Part shown: positions 15,948 through 22,193 of the stretch, piece after piece
Numbering within the stretch: the stretch's first letter is position 1
Layout: the number at the start of each line of letters is the position of its first letter
Source: Sulfurovum sp.
GTDB taxonomy: Bacteria; Campylobacterota; Campylobacteria; Campylobacterales; Sulfurovaceae
Assembly (NCBI GenBank): GCA_027082955.1
Contig: JALWTA010000002.1
Coordinates: 1-32,490, forward strand
Reading direction: 5' to 3'
DNA: 32,490 bases
Notes under the pieces: generated by a model
Database searches by the model: none
Told to the model about the DNA's origin: nothing
What the model saw: the letters and a program-made list of their open reading frames with translations, nothing else
Position numbers and translations under genes: made by a program

Positions 15948-16293
15948 AGAGGCACTCTATCGTGCCTGTGTCACTTCACCAGAGAGAGACGGCAACGTCA
16001 TGCTCATTAAATCATTCCGCTACTACAACATCAAAGTACCTGCTGGGTACCTCACCAACGGCGCGAACATCCCACGCATCTTCTGGAGTATCATCCCGCC
16101 CTTCTCCCCTCAGCTGCTGCCGGCTGTCATCGTGCATGACTACCTCTGTGACCAAGAGGCGTATGACCTTGCTGACAAAGCCTTCGAAAGACTGCTGCGT
16201 GATCTGGAGGTGGCGGTATGGAAACGTGTGGTGATGGTGTGTGCGGTGAAGTGGTACCACCGCATCAGGTACGGCGTGAAGCAAAAGTGCTAA
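15931..16293 (+). CDS. DUF1353 family protein
   Basis: This 120-residue protein starts with TTG at 15931, about eight bases after AGGAGG, overlapping the terminase end by 17 bases. The family pattern is clear: YYNIKVPAGYLTNGANIPRIFW (VPAGf.T..AsiPr), then PAVIVHDYLCD. DUF1353 proteins are common in phage morphogenesis clusters, with no settled function; the conserved His-Asp suggests an enzyme or metal site. It is the last gene of the plus-strand operon, before the terminator at 16464. Confidence 0.8.
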   Translation: MSYATKEALYRACVTSPERDGNVMLIKSFRYYNIKVPAGYLTNGANIPRIFWSIIPPFSPQLLPAVIVHDYLCDQEAYDLADKAFERLLRDLEVAVWKRVVMVCAVKWYHRIRYGVKQKC

Positions 16294-16415
16294 AATCGTG
16301 TTTCACGAAAAAGTGCGGTGTAGCGGGGCTTTGAGAGGGCGCGATACAGTGAATCACATGAAACGCATCATAGCGGTCTCTCCCGCAAAACCCAACCGTT
16401 TCCAAAAAACAGACC

Positions 16416-16453
16416 AAAAAAAAAGCCCCGCAACGCCAAAGCGTTACAGGGCT
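16416..16453 (-). terminator. Intrinsic terminator of the leftward early/middle operon
   Basis: On the minus strand a 13-pair stem (arms 16453-16441 and 16436-16424, two G-U pairs, four-base loop TTTG) is followed by nine T residues (16424-16416). This is a strong Rho-independent terminator. It stops transcription from the muA-to-antirepressor operon before it meets the plus-strand packaging genes. Confidence 0.85.
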
Positions 16454-16463
16454 CCGCTACAAA

Positions 16464-16495
16464 AGAGCGCGTGTCCCCAGATCCACGCTCTTTTT
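16464..16495 (+). terminator. Intrinsic terminator of the packaging operon
   Basis: On the plus strand AGAGCG and CGCTCT pair around a TG/CA extension with a two-base bulge, followed by TTTTT (16491-16495). It lies 170 bases after the DUF1353 stop and back-to-back with the minus-strand terminator, so the two convergent operons are insulated. Confidence 0.7.
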
Positions 16496-16589
16496 CGGAC
16501 GGTATTGAGGAGTAACCAGCTCCTACATCCGTAGTATAGCACAACTTTTTTTACCATATAGTAAAAGTACTCTGTTTTTGTTCACATTC

Positions 16590-16763
16590 TTAGTGCAAAA
16601 TCTCTGCGGGTTTGACCTGCTCTTTGATGCACTCTATGGTCTGCCACAGCCCGTCGATGAGCTCCTCGTCTATCTCTACTCTGTCGGTGTCCCATGCCAG
16701 CAGCATGGCGCTGAGAAAGTCAAGCTGTCTGTAGGCGGCTTTGAGTTTGTCTGTCGGTGTCAT
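16590..16763 (-). CDS. Small hypothetical protein
   Basis: This 57-residue product starts at ATG 16763 (MTPTDKLKAAYRQLDFLSAM), seven bases after AAGGAG. It is helical with an acidic middle (DTDRVEIDEELIDGLW). It starts 12 bases after the antirepressor stop and is the last gene before the terminator. No family is recognised; it may act with the antirepressor. Confidence 0.55.
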   Translation of the reverse strand: MTPTDKLKAAYRQLDFLSAMLLAWDTDRVEIDEELIDGLWQTIECIKEQVKPAEILH

Positions 16764-16774
16764 GGTGTTGCTCC

Positions 16775-17425
16775 TTATAGATCGTTTTCGAGTAGTTTGG
16801 CAGCCACTGCCGCGCGCAGTCTTGTGCATTTTGCACGGATGGCGGCGTTGGTGCGACCAAGCTTTTTGGCAATGTAGTCGTTGGTCTTGCCTTGAGACTT
16901 GAGATGCATGATCAGGTGCTCCTCCTCTTTGGTGTAGCTCTCCTCTTTTGTCTCTTCGCACAAAAAACGCTCTTTTGTCGTGCGCTCATCCTCAAGAGCC
17001 TCTATCCGTTCAAAGAGGCGCAGCTGTGCCGCAAGAATGCTCTCGATGCTGCGGCTCATCTGTGTAAGCACAGGCAGCAGTGCTGCAGGAGCCATGGCTT
17101 GATGCCTGTACTCTTTTTCCACCTCGATGAAGTAGGCACGCACCGCTTTGCCTTTGGCGCTTCGGCTTGCCATGGCGATGTGTTTGGCGGCATCGATGGA
17201 GAGGATGTATTCTGTGCCTGGTCTCCCGCCTGAGAGGTTTTCACCTTTTTGGGTGAAAACCATATAGTCCACATTCTCCTCCAGACCAAGGCTCTCTATT
17301 TGACCCTTAATCCAGCTGGAAAAATCTTTCTTGATCTCAAGCGCCTTGTGAACTTCTCTGGCATTGACCGCATTGGTCTCCTCGGTACCGATGATCTGTG
17401 TTGTAATGGTAATGGGTGGGTTCAT
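16775..17425 (-). CDS. AntA/AntB-type antirepressor
   Basis: This 216-residue protein has an AntA/AntB N-terminal domain (about 18-110: VNAREVHKALEIKKDFSSWI, then ENVDYMVFTQKGENLSGGRPG and YILSIDAAKHIAMASRS). A helical linker follows. The C-terminal segment EEEHLIMHLKSQGKTNDYIA..LGRTNAAIRAKCTRLR resembles a SANT/HTH unit. Antirepressors of this class bind or displace a phage repressor to promote induction. It has its own near-consensus promoter and two operator-like palindromes, so it may be regulated apart from the main operon. The target could be the adjacent XRE protein or the S24 repressor at 31410. Confidence 0.85.
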   Translation of the reverse strand: MNPPITITTQIIGTEETNAVNAREVHKALEIKKDFSSWIKGQIESLGLEENVDYMVFTQKGENLSGGRPGTEYILSIDAAKHIAMASRSAKGKAVRAYFIEVEKEYRHQAMAPAALLPVLTQMSRSIESILAAQLRLFERIEALEDERTTKERFLCEETKEESYTKEEEHLIMHLKSQGKTNDYIAKKLGRTNAAIRAKCTRLRAAVAAKLLENDL

Positions 17426-17449
17426 GTGTGTCCTTTTGAGTGGATAAGC

Positions 17450-17462
17450 TGAAAAATTCAGC
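17450..17462. promoter_or_regulatory. Operator-like palindrome, copy 1
   Basis: CTGAAAAATTCAG is a palindrome with a three-base centre, lying just downstream of the -10 of the antirepressor promoter and extended to AAGCTGAA/TTCAGCTT. A near-identical copy lies at 17515-17526, on the other side of the promoter. The adjacent XRE protein is the likely binder. Confidence 0.5.
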
Positions 17463-17474
17463 TTTCAAAAGGAA

Positions 17475-17503
17475 TTTTAACTAAATATTTTAGTGTTTGT
17501 CAA
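17475..17503 (-). promoter_or_regulatory. Sigma70-type promoter of the antirepressor
   Basis: On the minus strand TTGACA (17503-17498) and TTAAAA (17480-17475) are 17 bases apart, about 50 bases upstream of the antirepressor ATG at 17425. The -35 is perfect consensus. It lies between two copies of CTGAAAAATTCA. Confidence 0.75.
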
Positions 17504-17514
17504 GCAGGAAATAT

Positions 17515-17526
17515 GAATTTTTCAGT
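17515..17526. promoter_or_regulatory. Operator-like palindrome, copy 2
   Basis: TGAATTTTTCAG is the inverse of the first 12 bases of the site at 17450. It overlaps the last codons of the XRE gene and sits just upstream of the -35. The pair, about 65 bases apart, could support looping or cooperative repression. Confidence 0.45.
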
Positions 17527-17749
17527 TTTCGTCTTGTAGTTCTTCTGAAATAATTCGTTTTATAGTATTAAATTTCTTCTCTATTAGCAAGAGTTCAAAT
17601 ATTTTTTGTGCCCATTTCGGCGTTTCTATTGCACCACGTGCCCAGTTGCCAAGAGTGTCCTTGTTTACCCCTATCCTCTCCGCCAACTCCTTCTGCGTCA
17701 TCCCCAGCGCCTTGGCGGTCTCTTTGACGATGTTGTGTTTGTCGCTCAT
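17522..17749 (-). CDS. XRE-family helix-turn-helix regulator
   Basis: This 75-residue protein has a typical HTH at about residues 8-38 (ETAKALGMTQKELAERIGVN, then KDTLGNWARGA). Its first part is duplicated, with two base changes, at 18571-18646. It overlaps the stop of the upstream 272-residue gene (ATGA) and is followed by the antirepressor promoter with two palindromes. It probably represses the antirepressor or autoregulates; that is inferred from position. Confidence 0.8.
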   Translation of the reverse strand: MSDKHNIVKETAKALGMTQKELAERIGVNKDTLGNWARGAIETPKWAQKIFELLLIEKKFNTIKRIISEELQDEN

Positions 17750-17763
17750 TTGGTTTTCTCCTT
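17688..17763. repeat. 76-bp direct repeat, intact-gene copy
   Basis: This segment covers the ribosome site and first 21 codons or so of the XRE gene. It matches 18571-18646 at 74 of 76 bases in the same orientation. The two copies bracket the 272-residue zinc-ribbon gene. Confidence 0.9.
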
Positions 17764-18564
17764 GTACAGTATTTGTTTTAGCTCCCCAAAGCTCTCTTTT
17801 GGTGATATCTCCGGTGAGTATGCCGCATACAGACTCCTGTTTGCCTCTACATACAAAGCCTCTGCCTCACCCTCGTCAGTACCGGAAAGATCGATGAGAA
17901 CATAAGCCATCTCAACAAGCGCGGGAGGAACCGAACCTTTTGTGTATGGCATGACAGACGCGAGAGTCGGATCATGCATAAGCATCACAACCTTATACAT
18001 ATTGCAGTGATCAAGATAGATCACCTCAAAAAGCAACCTCAATGCTGTAGCATAGTTGCCTCTCTCGTAAGAGACGCGCGCCATATCCAAGCGCACATTC
18101 TGGTAACTGCCGATATTGTATGTGTCTGAGAGGGTTCGCACACTCTCCTGGTTTAGTATATACCAGGCTATGTCTGATGCCAACGGCTCTTTGCCAAATC
18201 TCTCTTTCAACTCTTTTCGTATCGCCGCAAGCGCATACCCCCTGTGTGCGGCATAGTTGCTGTTAAGCGTTTCTATGTCACAAGAGATTACCCTTCTTAC
18301 TTCATATTCTTTGTCAATTTTCTCTTTTTCCTCTTCTGTCACAACGATGCTTTCGCCACTGATCGATGTACGTTTATACACCGTTTTGCCACAGGCTTTG
18401 CATTTTGATTTGGCTTTCACCACTCTCTTGAAGTCGTTACCACAATAAGGACACAGTGTGGTTTTGGTATGTGACTTCGATGTCTCTTTTTTTGTCTCGC
18501 TTTTTGTCTCTTTTGTTGTATCAACCTCTTCTATTTTGCGCTTTTTGCGAAACCATCCAAACAT
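17746..18564 (-). CDS. Zinc-ribbon protein of unknown function, between direct repeats
   Basis: The product has 272 residues from ATG 18564 (MFGWFRKKRKIEEV), which has a strong AGGAGG five bases upstream. A longer frame from 18705 reads through duplicated XRE-gene DNA in the wrong frame and is less likely to be the native start. A Lys/Glu/Thr-rich linker is followed by a four-Cys zinc ribbon (CPYCGNDF...KCKACGK, near residues 38-60). A helical domain (AAHRGYALAAIRKELKERFG) and a TPR-like stretch (YNIGSYQNVRLDMARVSYERG) follow. Function is unknown. The gene fills the space between two 76-bp direct repeats, so it looks like a recombination-acquired or excisable cargo unit. Confidence 0.7.
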   Translation of the reverse strand: MFGWFRKKRKIEEVDTTKETKSETKKETSKSHTKTTLCPYCGNDFKRVVKAKSKCKACGKTVYKRTSISGESIVVTEEEKEKIDKEYEVRRVISCDIETLNSNYAAHRGYALAAIRKELKERFGKEPLASDIAWYILNQESVRTLSDTYNIGSYQNVRLDMARVSYERGNYATALRLLFEVIYLDHCNMYKVVMLMHDPTLASVMPYTKGSVPPALVEMAYVLIDLSGTDEGEAEALYVEANRSLYAAYSPEISPKESFGELKQILYKEKTK

Positions 18565-18632
18565 TGCCCCTCCTTCTGCGTCATCCTCAGCGCCTTGGCG
18601 GTCTCTTTGACGATGTTGTGTTTGTCGCTCAT
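18531..18632 (-). pseudogene. Truncated copy of the XRE regulator
   Basis: From ATG 18632, with its own AAGGAG, this frame reads MSDKHNIVKETAKALRMTQKE and then leaves the XRE homology, ending after 33 codons. It is the 5' piece of the XRE gene left at the right junction of the inserted segment. The ribosome site of the zinc-ribbon gene lies inside it. Confidence 0.7.
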
Positions 18633-18646
18633 TTGTTTTTCTCCTT
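18571..18646. repeat. 76-bp direct repeat, truncated-gene copy
   Basis: Second copy of 17688-17763, with two mismatches. Homology stops abruptly just before the zinc-ribbon start and at the ribosome site on the other side, marking the edges of a duplication. Confidence 0.9.
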
Positions 18647-18708
18647 TTCTTTTTTGCCAGTTCTGCCGCCCATCGTGCAGCCTCTTCTATGCTCTTAAAT
18701 TTCATGAT

Positions 18709-19395
18709 CTACGGCAGTAGATTCGTCAGAAAATCACTAAAACTGCTTATCCTCTCTGGAAGCGAGGCAATATAGCCTGCTTCGTTGACCGCTTTTTTTG
18801 CCTTGTTGTATGCGCTGATCATGGAGCGTATATACTCTTTTGGAGACTGTTTGATGTTCTCAAACTCCATATTGCTTTTGCAGTAGATCAGCTCTATCAT
18901 CTCTCTTACACCTTCGGCACCGTTGATCTTGGCGATCATTGATGCATTCTCAAACATCTTGATGATCTCTTCAAGTACCATTGAAAGGTGTTTGTCTCCA
19001 ATCTCCTTTAAGGCATCTTTCATTGTAGCCATATCGTCGTCAATATCAAGCACGATATCTTTTTCACTACTACCCATGATACTGATGCCATAGAGCCTCT
19101 CTATGGTAGTGATGGGCAGCTTTTTATGCACAACACTTGCGTGCATCTCAAAGTTTGTATACCGTATGACGGCTCTTGCCTGTTTGACGATTGGCTCGTA
19201 TATGGTTTTGTCATAACCTTTCTCTTCACACTCCATCTCAAACAGTGTGACCTCCCGGTCAACCCTTTCAAGCATATAGTACACGGTAAACATCTCTTCT
19301 GCTTTAAAGATCTTCTTCCATGCCTCACCAAGTGTAAGATTGGCATATTCGTGCAGCTGTTTGAGTACTCTGTGCAGCCTTCCTGCTCTTGTCAT
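18709..19395 (-). CDS. Hypothetical helical protein
   Basis: This 228-residue protein is almost all alpha-helical, with no signal peptide or membrane segment. Recognisable stretches are WKKIFKAEEMFTVYYMLERV and an acidic DIVLDIDDDMATMKDALKEIG. Its ATG overlaps the stop of the 75-residue gene (ATGA). It ends four bases before an in-frame MKFKSIEEAARW start at 18705 that runs into the duplicated region. No family is recognised. Confidence 0.6.
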   Translation of the reverse strand: MTRAGRLHRVLKQLHEYANLTLGEAWKKIFKAEEMFTVYYMLERVDREVTLFEMECEEKGYDKTIYEPIVKQARAVIRYTNFEMHASVVHKKLPITTIERLYGISIMGSSEKDIVLDIDDDMATMKDALKEIGDKHLSMVLEEIIKMFENASMIAKINGAEGVREMIELIYCKSNMEFENIKQSPKEYIRSMISAYNKAKKAVNEAGYIASLPERISSFSDFLTNLLP

Positions 19396-19619
19396 GATAG
19401 ATTCCCCCTGATCGCTTCCCAGTTAGTGCCGGTTAACTGCATTCGGCTTTTAAAATCGATCACATTACGTGTCGCAATAAGATTTTTGATCGCGATATCG
19501 AGCATATCTATTTCATACTGATCAATCTCTTCTATACCGTTTTGCAGTGTGCTTGCTGCATCCATTACCAATTTGCATGCTGCTTTGACAGTGTCGTTTT
19601 TACCGGTTCTTTTTTGCAT
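19392..19619 (-). CDS. Small hypothetical helical protein
   Basis: This 75-residue protein starts at ATG 19619, after AAGGAG. It is helical (KAACKLVMDAASTLQNGIEE) and overlaps the next gene by four bases. It follows the HK97-gp10-like gene with a 10-base gap. Function is unknown. Confidence 0.6.
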   Translation of the reverse strand: MQKRTGKNDTVKAACKLVMDAASTLQNGIEEIDQYEIDMLDIAIKNLIATRNVIDFKSRMQLTGTNWEAIRGNLS

Positions 19620-19629
19620 ATAGTGCTCC

Positions 19630-20061
19630 TTATTTTACTTGAATATGTTTAAGCGAACGGATCACATTCGCAAAGATCTCTTCACTCATCTCCTCGCCAA
19701 ACCCCTCCAGCAGCCTCTCCAGTCTTCCGCTTGAGACCAGTCTCTCCAGCGCAAGGTCGAGGTACTTGTTCGACCTGGTACCGGGGTGGTTTACCTTTTT
19801 GAACGCTCCGTATGGCGTCTTGAGCGCCTTTTTGCGCTTTGGGCTTATGGTGTGCGGCTTTGTACCGTAGTAGACATACCGTGCATACGCGATCAGCGGG
19901 GAGTTTCCCACCGACACGGCGTGCGGGCTTGGCTCTGGGATGACGCTGATGTCGGCTCTCAACTTTCCTGTCACCACCGGCGCAGTCTGCGTGACCGCTT
20001 CGGTGCGCAGCATCTCTGCCGCAACATTCAAAAAACGGGCTATGTTCTCATCATACATCAT
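19630..20061 (-). CDS. HK97 gp10-like / Mu gpG-like neck protein
   Basis: The product has 143 residues from ATG 20061 (MMYDENIARFL), preceded by GAGGGG; a longer start at 20085 lacks a good site. The family pattern is clear: TAPVVTGKLRADISV, then PLIAYARYVYYGTKPHTI and a C-terminal helix YLDLALERLVSSGRLERLLE. HK97 gp10 and Mu gpG/virion-morphogenesis proteins occupy the head-tail joint. It sits next to MuF and away from the rest of the structural genes, as in some Mu-like phages. Confidence 0.7.
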   Translation of the reverse strand: MMYDENIARFLNVAAEMLRTEAVTQTAPVVTGKLRADISVIPEPSPHAVSVGNSPLIAYARYVYYGTKPHTISPKRKKALKTPYGAFKKVNHPGTRSNKYLDLALERLVSSGRLERLLEGFGEEMSEEIFANVIRSLKHIQVK

Positions 20062-20398
20062 ACTGCTTCCCCTCGTTCGCCGCAATCAGCAGCGCATCGT
20101 AGAGCGTGCCGTCAAATGCGTAGAGCTTGTCCTTGATCTCTTTGCCATCCAGCGAAAAGACCTCCAGATGCACCTTCTCCTCAAAGAGCGGTTCGTCTTT
20201 GAGGCTTTTGGCAATGCCCGGGGCATGGCACGGCTGGTAAAACATGTGTATCAGCCTGCCATCTTCATCCTCTTCCATGCCTGCTACATGCTTGTAACGC
20301 TCATCATCATTCATCATGGGCTTGAACGGCCCGGCGTATTTGCCGCCATCGATGTCAAGCAGTACCAGTCTGCCGAGCCTCAGTGTCGCTTTTCTCAT
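20051..20398 (-). CDS. Hypothetical protein after MuF, immunity candidate
   Basis: This 115-residue acidic protein overlaps the MuF stop by 44 bases and the neck gene start by 11. It has beta-rich segments (LRLGRLVLLDIDGGKYAG, EKVHLEVFSLDGKEIKDKLY) and no family is recognised. Proteins directly after toxin-tailed MuF genes are often their immunity partners, which is one possibility; a small head-tail protein is another. Confidence 0.45.
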   Translation of the reverse strand: MRKATLRLGRLVLLDIDGGKYAGPFKPMMNDDERYKHVAGMEEDEDGRLIHMFYQPCHAPGIAKSLKDEPLFEEKVHLEVFSLDGKEIKDKLYAFDGTLYDALLIAANEGKQYDV

Positions 20399-21611
20399 CG
20401 TTCTCTCCTTTCTTGACAGAGCGGCTCTCTATGGTGCCTGCCTCTGCATTTTCTTTAAAATAGTTCTTGTTTGTAGGGTGAAACACCGTCACCACCTCTT
20501 CATCCAGGAACGAAAAAAAGAGGTTTTTGTCCCTTGAGTATCCCACTGTCTTTGGCGGCTCATCGTCGTGCAGCCCCAGCTGCTCCATGCTGTTGATCCC
20601 CGCGATGATCTCTTTGTGCCGAAGGTTGTGCGGGTTCCCGCCATGATCAAGACTCTTCTCTGTCACCACACGCTCATACCCAAAGGGGTCGATGTGGCTA
20701 AAGAGCACCTTTTTGTCCTTGTATGTCTCTCCGGGAAGCAAAGAGCCGTTCACGTTTTTACCGTCAATTTCTGCCTTTTGTCTAAAGTATGCTACCACAA
20801 CCGTCCTGCATCTGAAATGATACGGCGGCAATCCTACCTCAGGCGGCAGCTTGCCAAAGAGCGGCTGAGACTGCCAGCGTGAGGCGGCTTTCTTCTCCTC
20901 GACACTTTGTGCGGAGAGGATGGCGTTTGCCTGCTGCACCACATGCCGCAGCGGGATGATCCGCCCGTGCATGCTGCGGCAGATGGCAGAGGTGCGCGAG
21001 TCGATGACGGCGACCACCTTCACCTCTTCGACACCCGCCTTGACAAACTGCTCTACCCGTGCCAGCGACTGGCTCTGCCTGATGACATGCTCACTGACAG
21101 CCTGAAAGTAGCTGCTCGTACCCTCCACCACATCACCAAGCTGCTCTCTGAGCACTTCACCAAGCTGCTCGATGTTCACCTCCCCCTCCATCGCTTCGGC
21201 GATGACTTTTTTGAGCTTGTGCTGCGTGTCGGCGGTACCGTCATCCTTCATCCACGTCAGTGCGCGGTACATCGACGACATCACCTCCGCATCGACCTTG
21301 TCAAAAGAGAATGCCGCACCCACACTCGCAGCCGCCACCTCTGCGCTCTTGGTGTAGATGCTCTCCAGCGACTGGGTAGGCAGGGTGTAGCCAAGCTGCT
21401 CGATCTTCTGTTCGACCATCTGCAGCAGCACCTCTTTGGAGAGCTTCGGGGCTTGCTGCAGCACATAGACGATGATCTCACCCACCAGCTGCTCTGTCTG
21501 CTCTTTGCCGCTCTTTTTGATCTCCTTGAGGTACTTCTCTATGAGCACCTCCACCTCTTCGTTCGCGTCACTTTTTGATTTCAGTAAGGCTTTGAGCAAT
21601 GTATGTCTCAT
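20355..21611 (-). CDS. MuF minor head protein with toxin-like C-terminal domain
   Basis: This is a 418-residue protein. The central region has the MuF/SPP1-gp7 signature: VIDSRTSAICRSMHGRIIPL (about 202-221) and FGKLPPEVGLPPYHFRCRTVV (about 252-272), with Cys211 and Cys268. MuF proteins bind the portal and enter the cell with DNA. The region from about 300 to 385 is extra: YERVVTEKSLDHGGNPHNLR, repeated His residues (306, 323, 328, 332), PPKTVGYSRDKNLFFSF and VVTVFHPTNKN. It resembles the nuclease-like (PBECR) domains attached to MuF in polymorphic toxin systems. That call is by pattern only. The last 20 residues are charged and probably disordered. Confidence 0.75.
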   Translation of the reverse strand: MRHTLLKALLKSKSDANEEVEVLIEKYLKEIKKSGKEQTEQLVGEIIVYVLQQAPKLSKEVLLQMVEQKIEQLGYTLPTQSLESIYTKSAEVAAASVGAAFSFDKVDAEVMSSMYRALTWMKDDGTADTQHKLKKVIAEAMEGEVNIEQLGEVLREQLGDVVEGTSSYFQAVSEHVIRQSQSLARVEQFVKAGVEEVKVVAVIDSRTSAICRSMHGRIIPLRHVVQQANAILSAQSVEEKKAASRWQSQPLFGKLPPEVGLPPYHFRCRTVVVAYFRQKAEIDGKNVNGSLLPGETYKDKKVLFSHIDPFGYERVVTEKSLDHGGNPHNLRHKEIIAGINSMEQLGLHDDEPPKTVGYSRDKNLFFSFLDEEVVTVFHPTNKNYFKENAEAGTIESRSVKKGENDEKSDTEARQTGTA

Positions 21612-21774
21612 AGGCTTTGATCTCCTCTGTATCCATCAGGTTAAACACCGGTATCTCTTTGGTGCGCCACACATAGTGGCACGCTTTGCATCTGCGGATC
21701 CTCTCAACGATGGGCCCGCTCTTGTCCGTGTCTGTCACGTAGGTCTTCTCGTTGGCACATTTTGGGCAGATCAT
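21568..21774 (-). CDS. Com/Ogr-like zinc-ribbon regulator
   Basis: The product has 68 residues from ATG 21774 (MICPKCANEKTYVTDTD), after AGGAGG. A four-Cys ribbon (CPKC at 3-6, then CKAC with HYVWRTKEIPVF) resembles small zinc proteins such as Mu Com or P2 Ogr. Such proteins act on transcription or translation of late genes. It overlaps GemA (TGATG) and the MuF start. No Mor/C-type activator is visible elsewhere, so it is a candidate for late-gene control. Confidence 0.65.
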   Translation of the reverse strand: MICPKCANEKTYVTDTDKSGPIVERIRRCKACHYVWRTKEIPVFNLMDTEEIKAYETYIAQSLTEIKK

Positions 21775-22193
21775 CACACCTCCTTGAGTGAGTTTTTCAG
21801 TGCCAGTATGACCTTCTGCGCATCCTTCTTGGCAAGTTTGTCCAGATGCAGGTAGGTATTGCCGGTGATCTTGGCGACAAACGCCCGAAGTGCTTTGTCG
21901 CTTTTGTCTCTTGCGTAGCGCTTCCACAGTCCGTGTATAGCGGTTATCTGACGCTGTGTCGCCTCGCCTGAGCGGTCTTTGATGACCGGCAGCTCCGGAA
22001 GGTTATAGTTGAGCCACTTGACCAGGGCGATGAGATGCTCGATGTTCAGCTCTTTGCTGCTGCGCTTGCCAAAGTGCGCTTCGAGTTTGTCGCGGTAGTC
22101 TTCATCGTTCTCTTTGTAGTAGTTTTGCCACTTTTTTGAGGTGTGTACCTGCTTGATGAGCGACTGCTTGAGTCTCTTCTGTTTTGCCGTCAT
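21774..22193 (-). CDS. gemA: GemA-like regulatory protein (Mu gp16, DUF1018)
   Basis: The product has 139 residues from ATG 22193 (MTAKQKRLKQSLIKQVHTSK), six bases after AAGGAG; a longer frame from 22373 has no site. The family pattern is visible: helical N-terminus, WQNYYKENDEDYRDKLEAHFG, ELNIEHLIALVKWLNYN, then TQRQITAIHGLWKRYARDK and a C-terminal LDKLAKKDAQKVILALK. Mu GemA modulates host gene expression and supercoiling. Its presence in the early/middle operon supports the Mu-like assignment. Confidence 0.8.
   Translation of the reverse strand: MTAKQKRLKQSLIKQVHTSKKWQNYYKENDEDYRDKLEAHFGKRSSKELNIEHLIALVKWLNYNLPELPVIKDRSGEATQRQITAIHGLWKRYARDKSDKALRAFVAKITGNTYLHLDKLAKKDAQKVILALKNSLKEV

Larger units (their letters stand above)
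16416..16526 (-). ncRNA. Possible structured small RNA ending at the terminator
   Basis: Between a -10-like TATACT (16538-16533) and the T-run there is no gene but three consecutive stems on the minus strand: AGGAG/CTCCT enclosed by CGGA/TCCG, then AAAGAGCG paired with CGCTCTTT, then the terminator. The transcript would be about 110 bases. No good -35 is seen, so it could also be the processed 3' end of the operon mRNA. Confidence 0.4.

Noticed and set aside
16416-16540. tRNA or tmRNA-like gene in the intergenic gap
   Set aside because: Several stems are present but no cloverleaf, T-loop or acceptor end can be drawn.
18565-18705. Longer 319-residue version of the zinc-ribbon protein beginning at 18705
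   Set aside because: The extra 47 residues read the duplicated XRE-gene DNA in another frame and 18705 has no ribosome site, whereas 18564 has AGGAGG at good spacing. The MKFKSIEEAARW start may be a remnant of an older small gene.
20907-21578. 223-codon His/Leu-rich plus-strand frame opposite MuF
   Set aside because: Composition is that of an antisense shadow of helical coding sequence.
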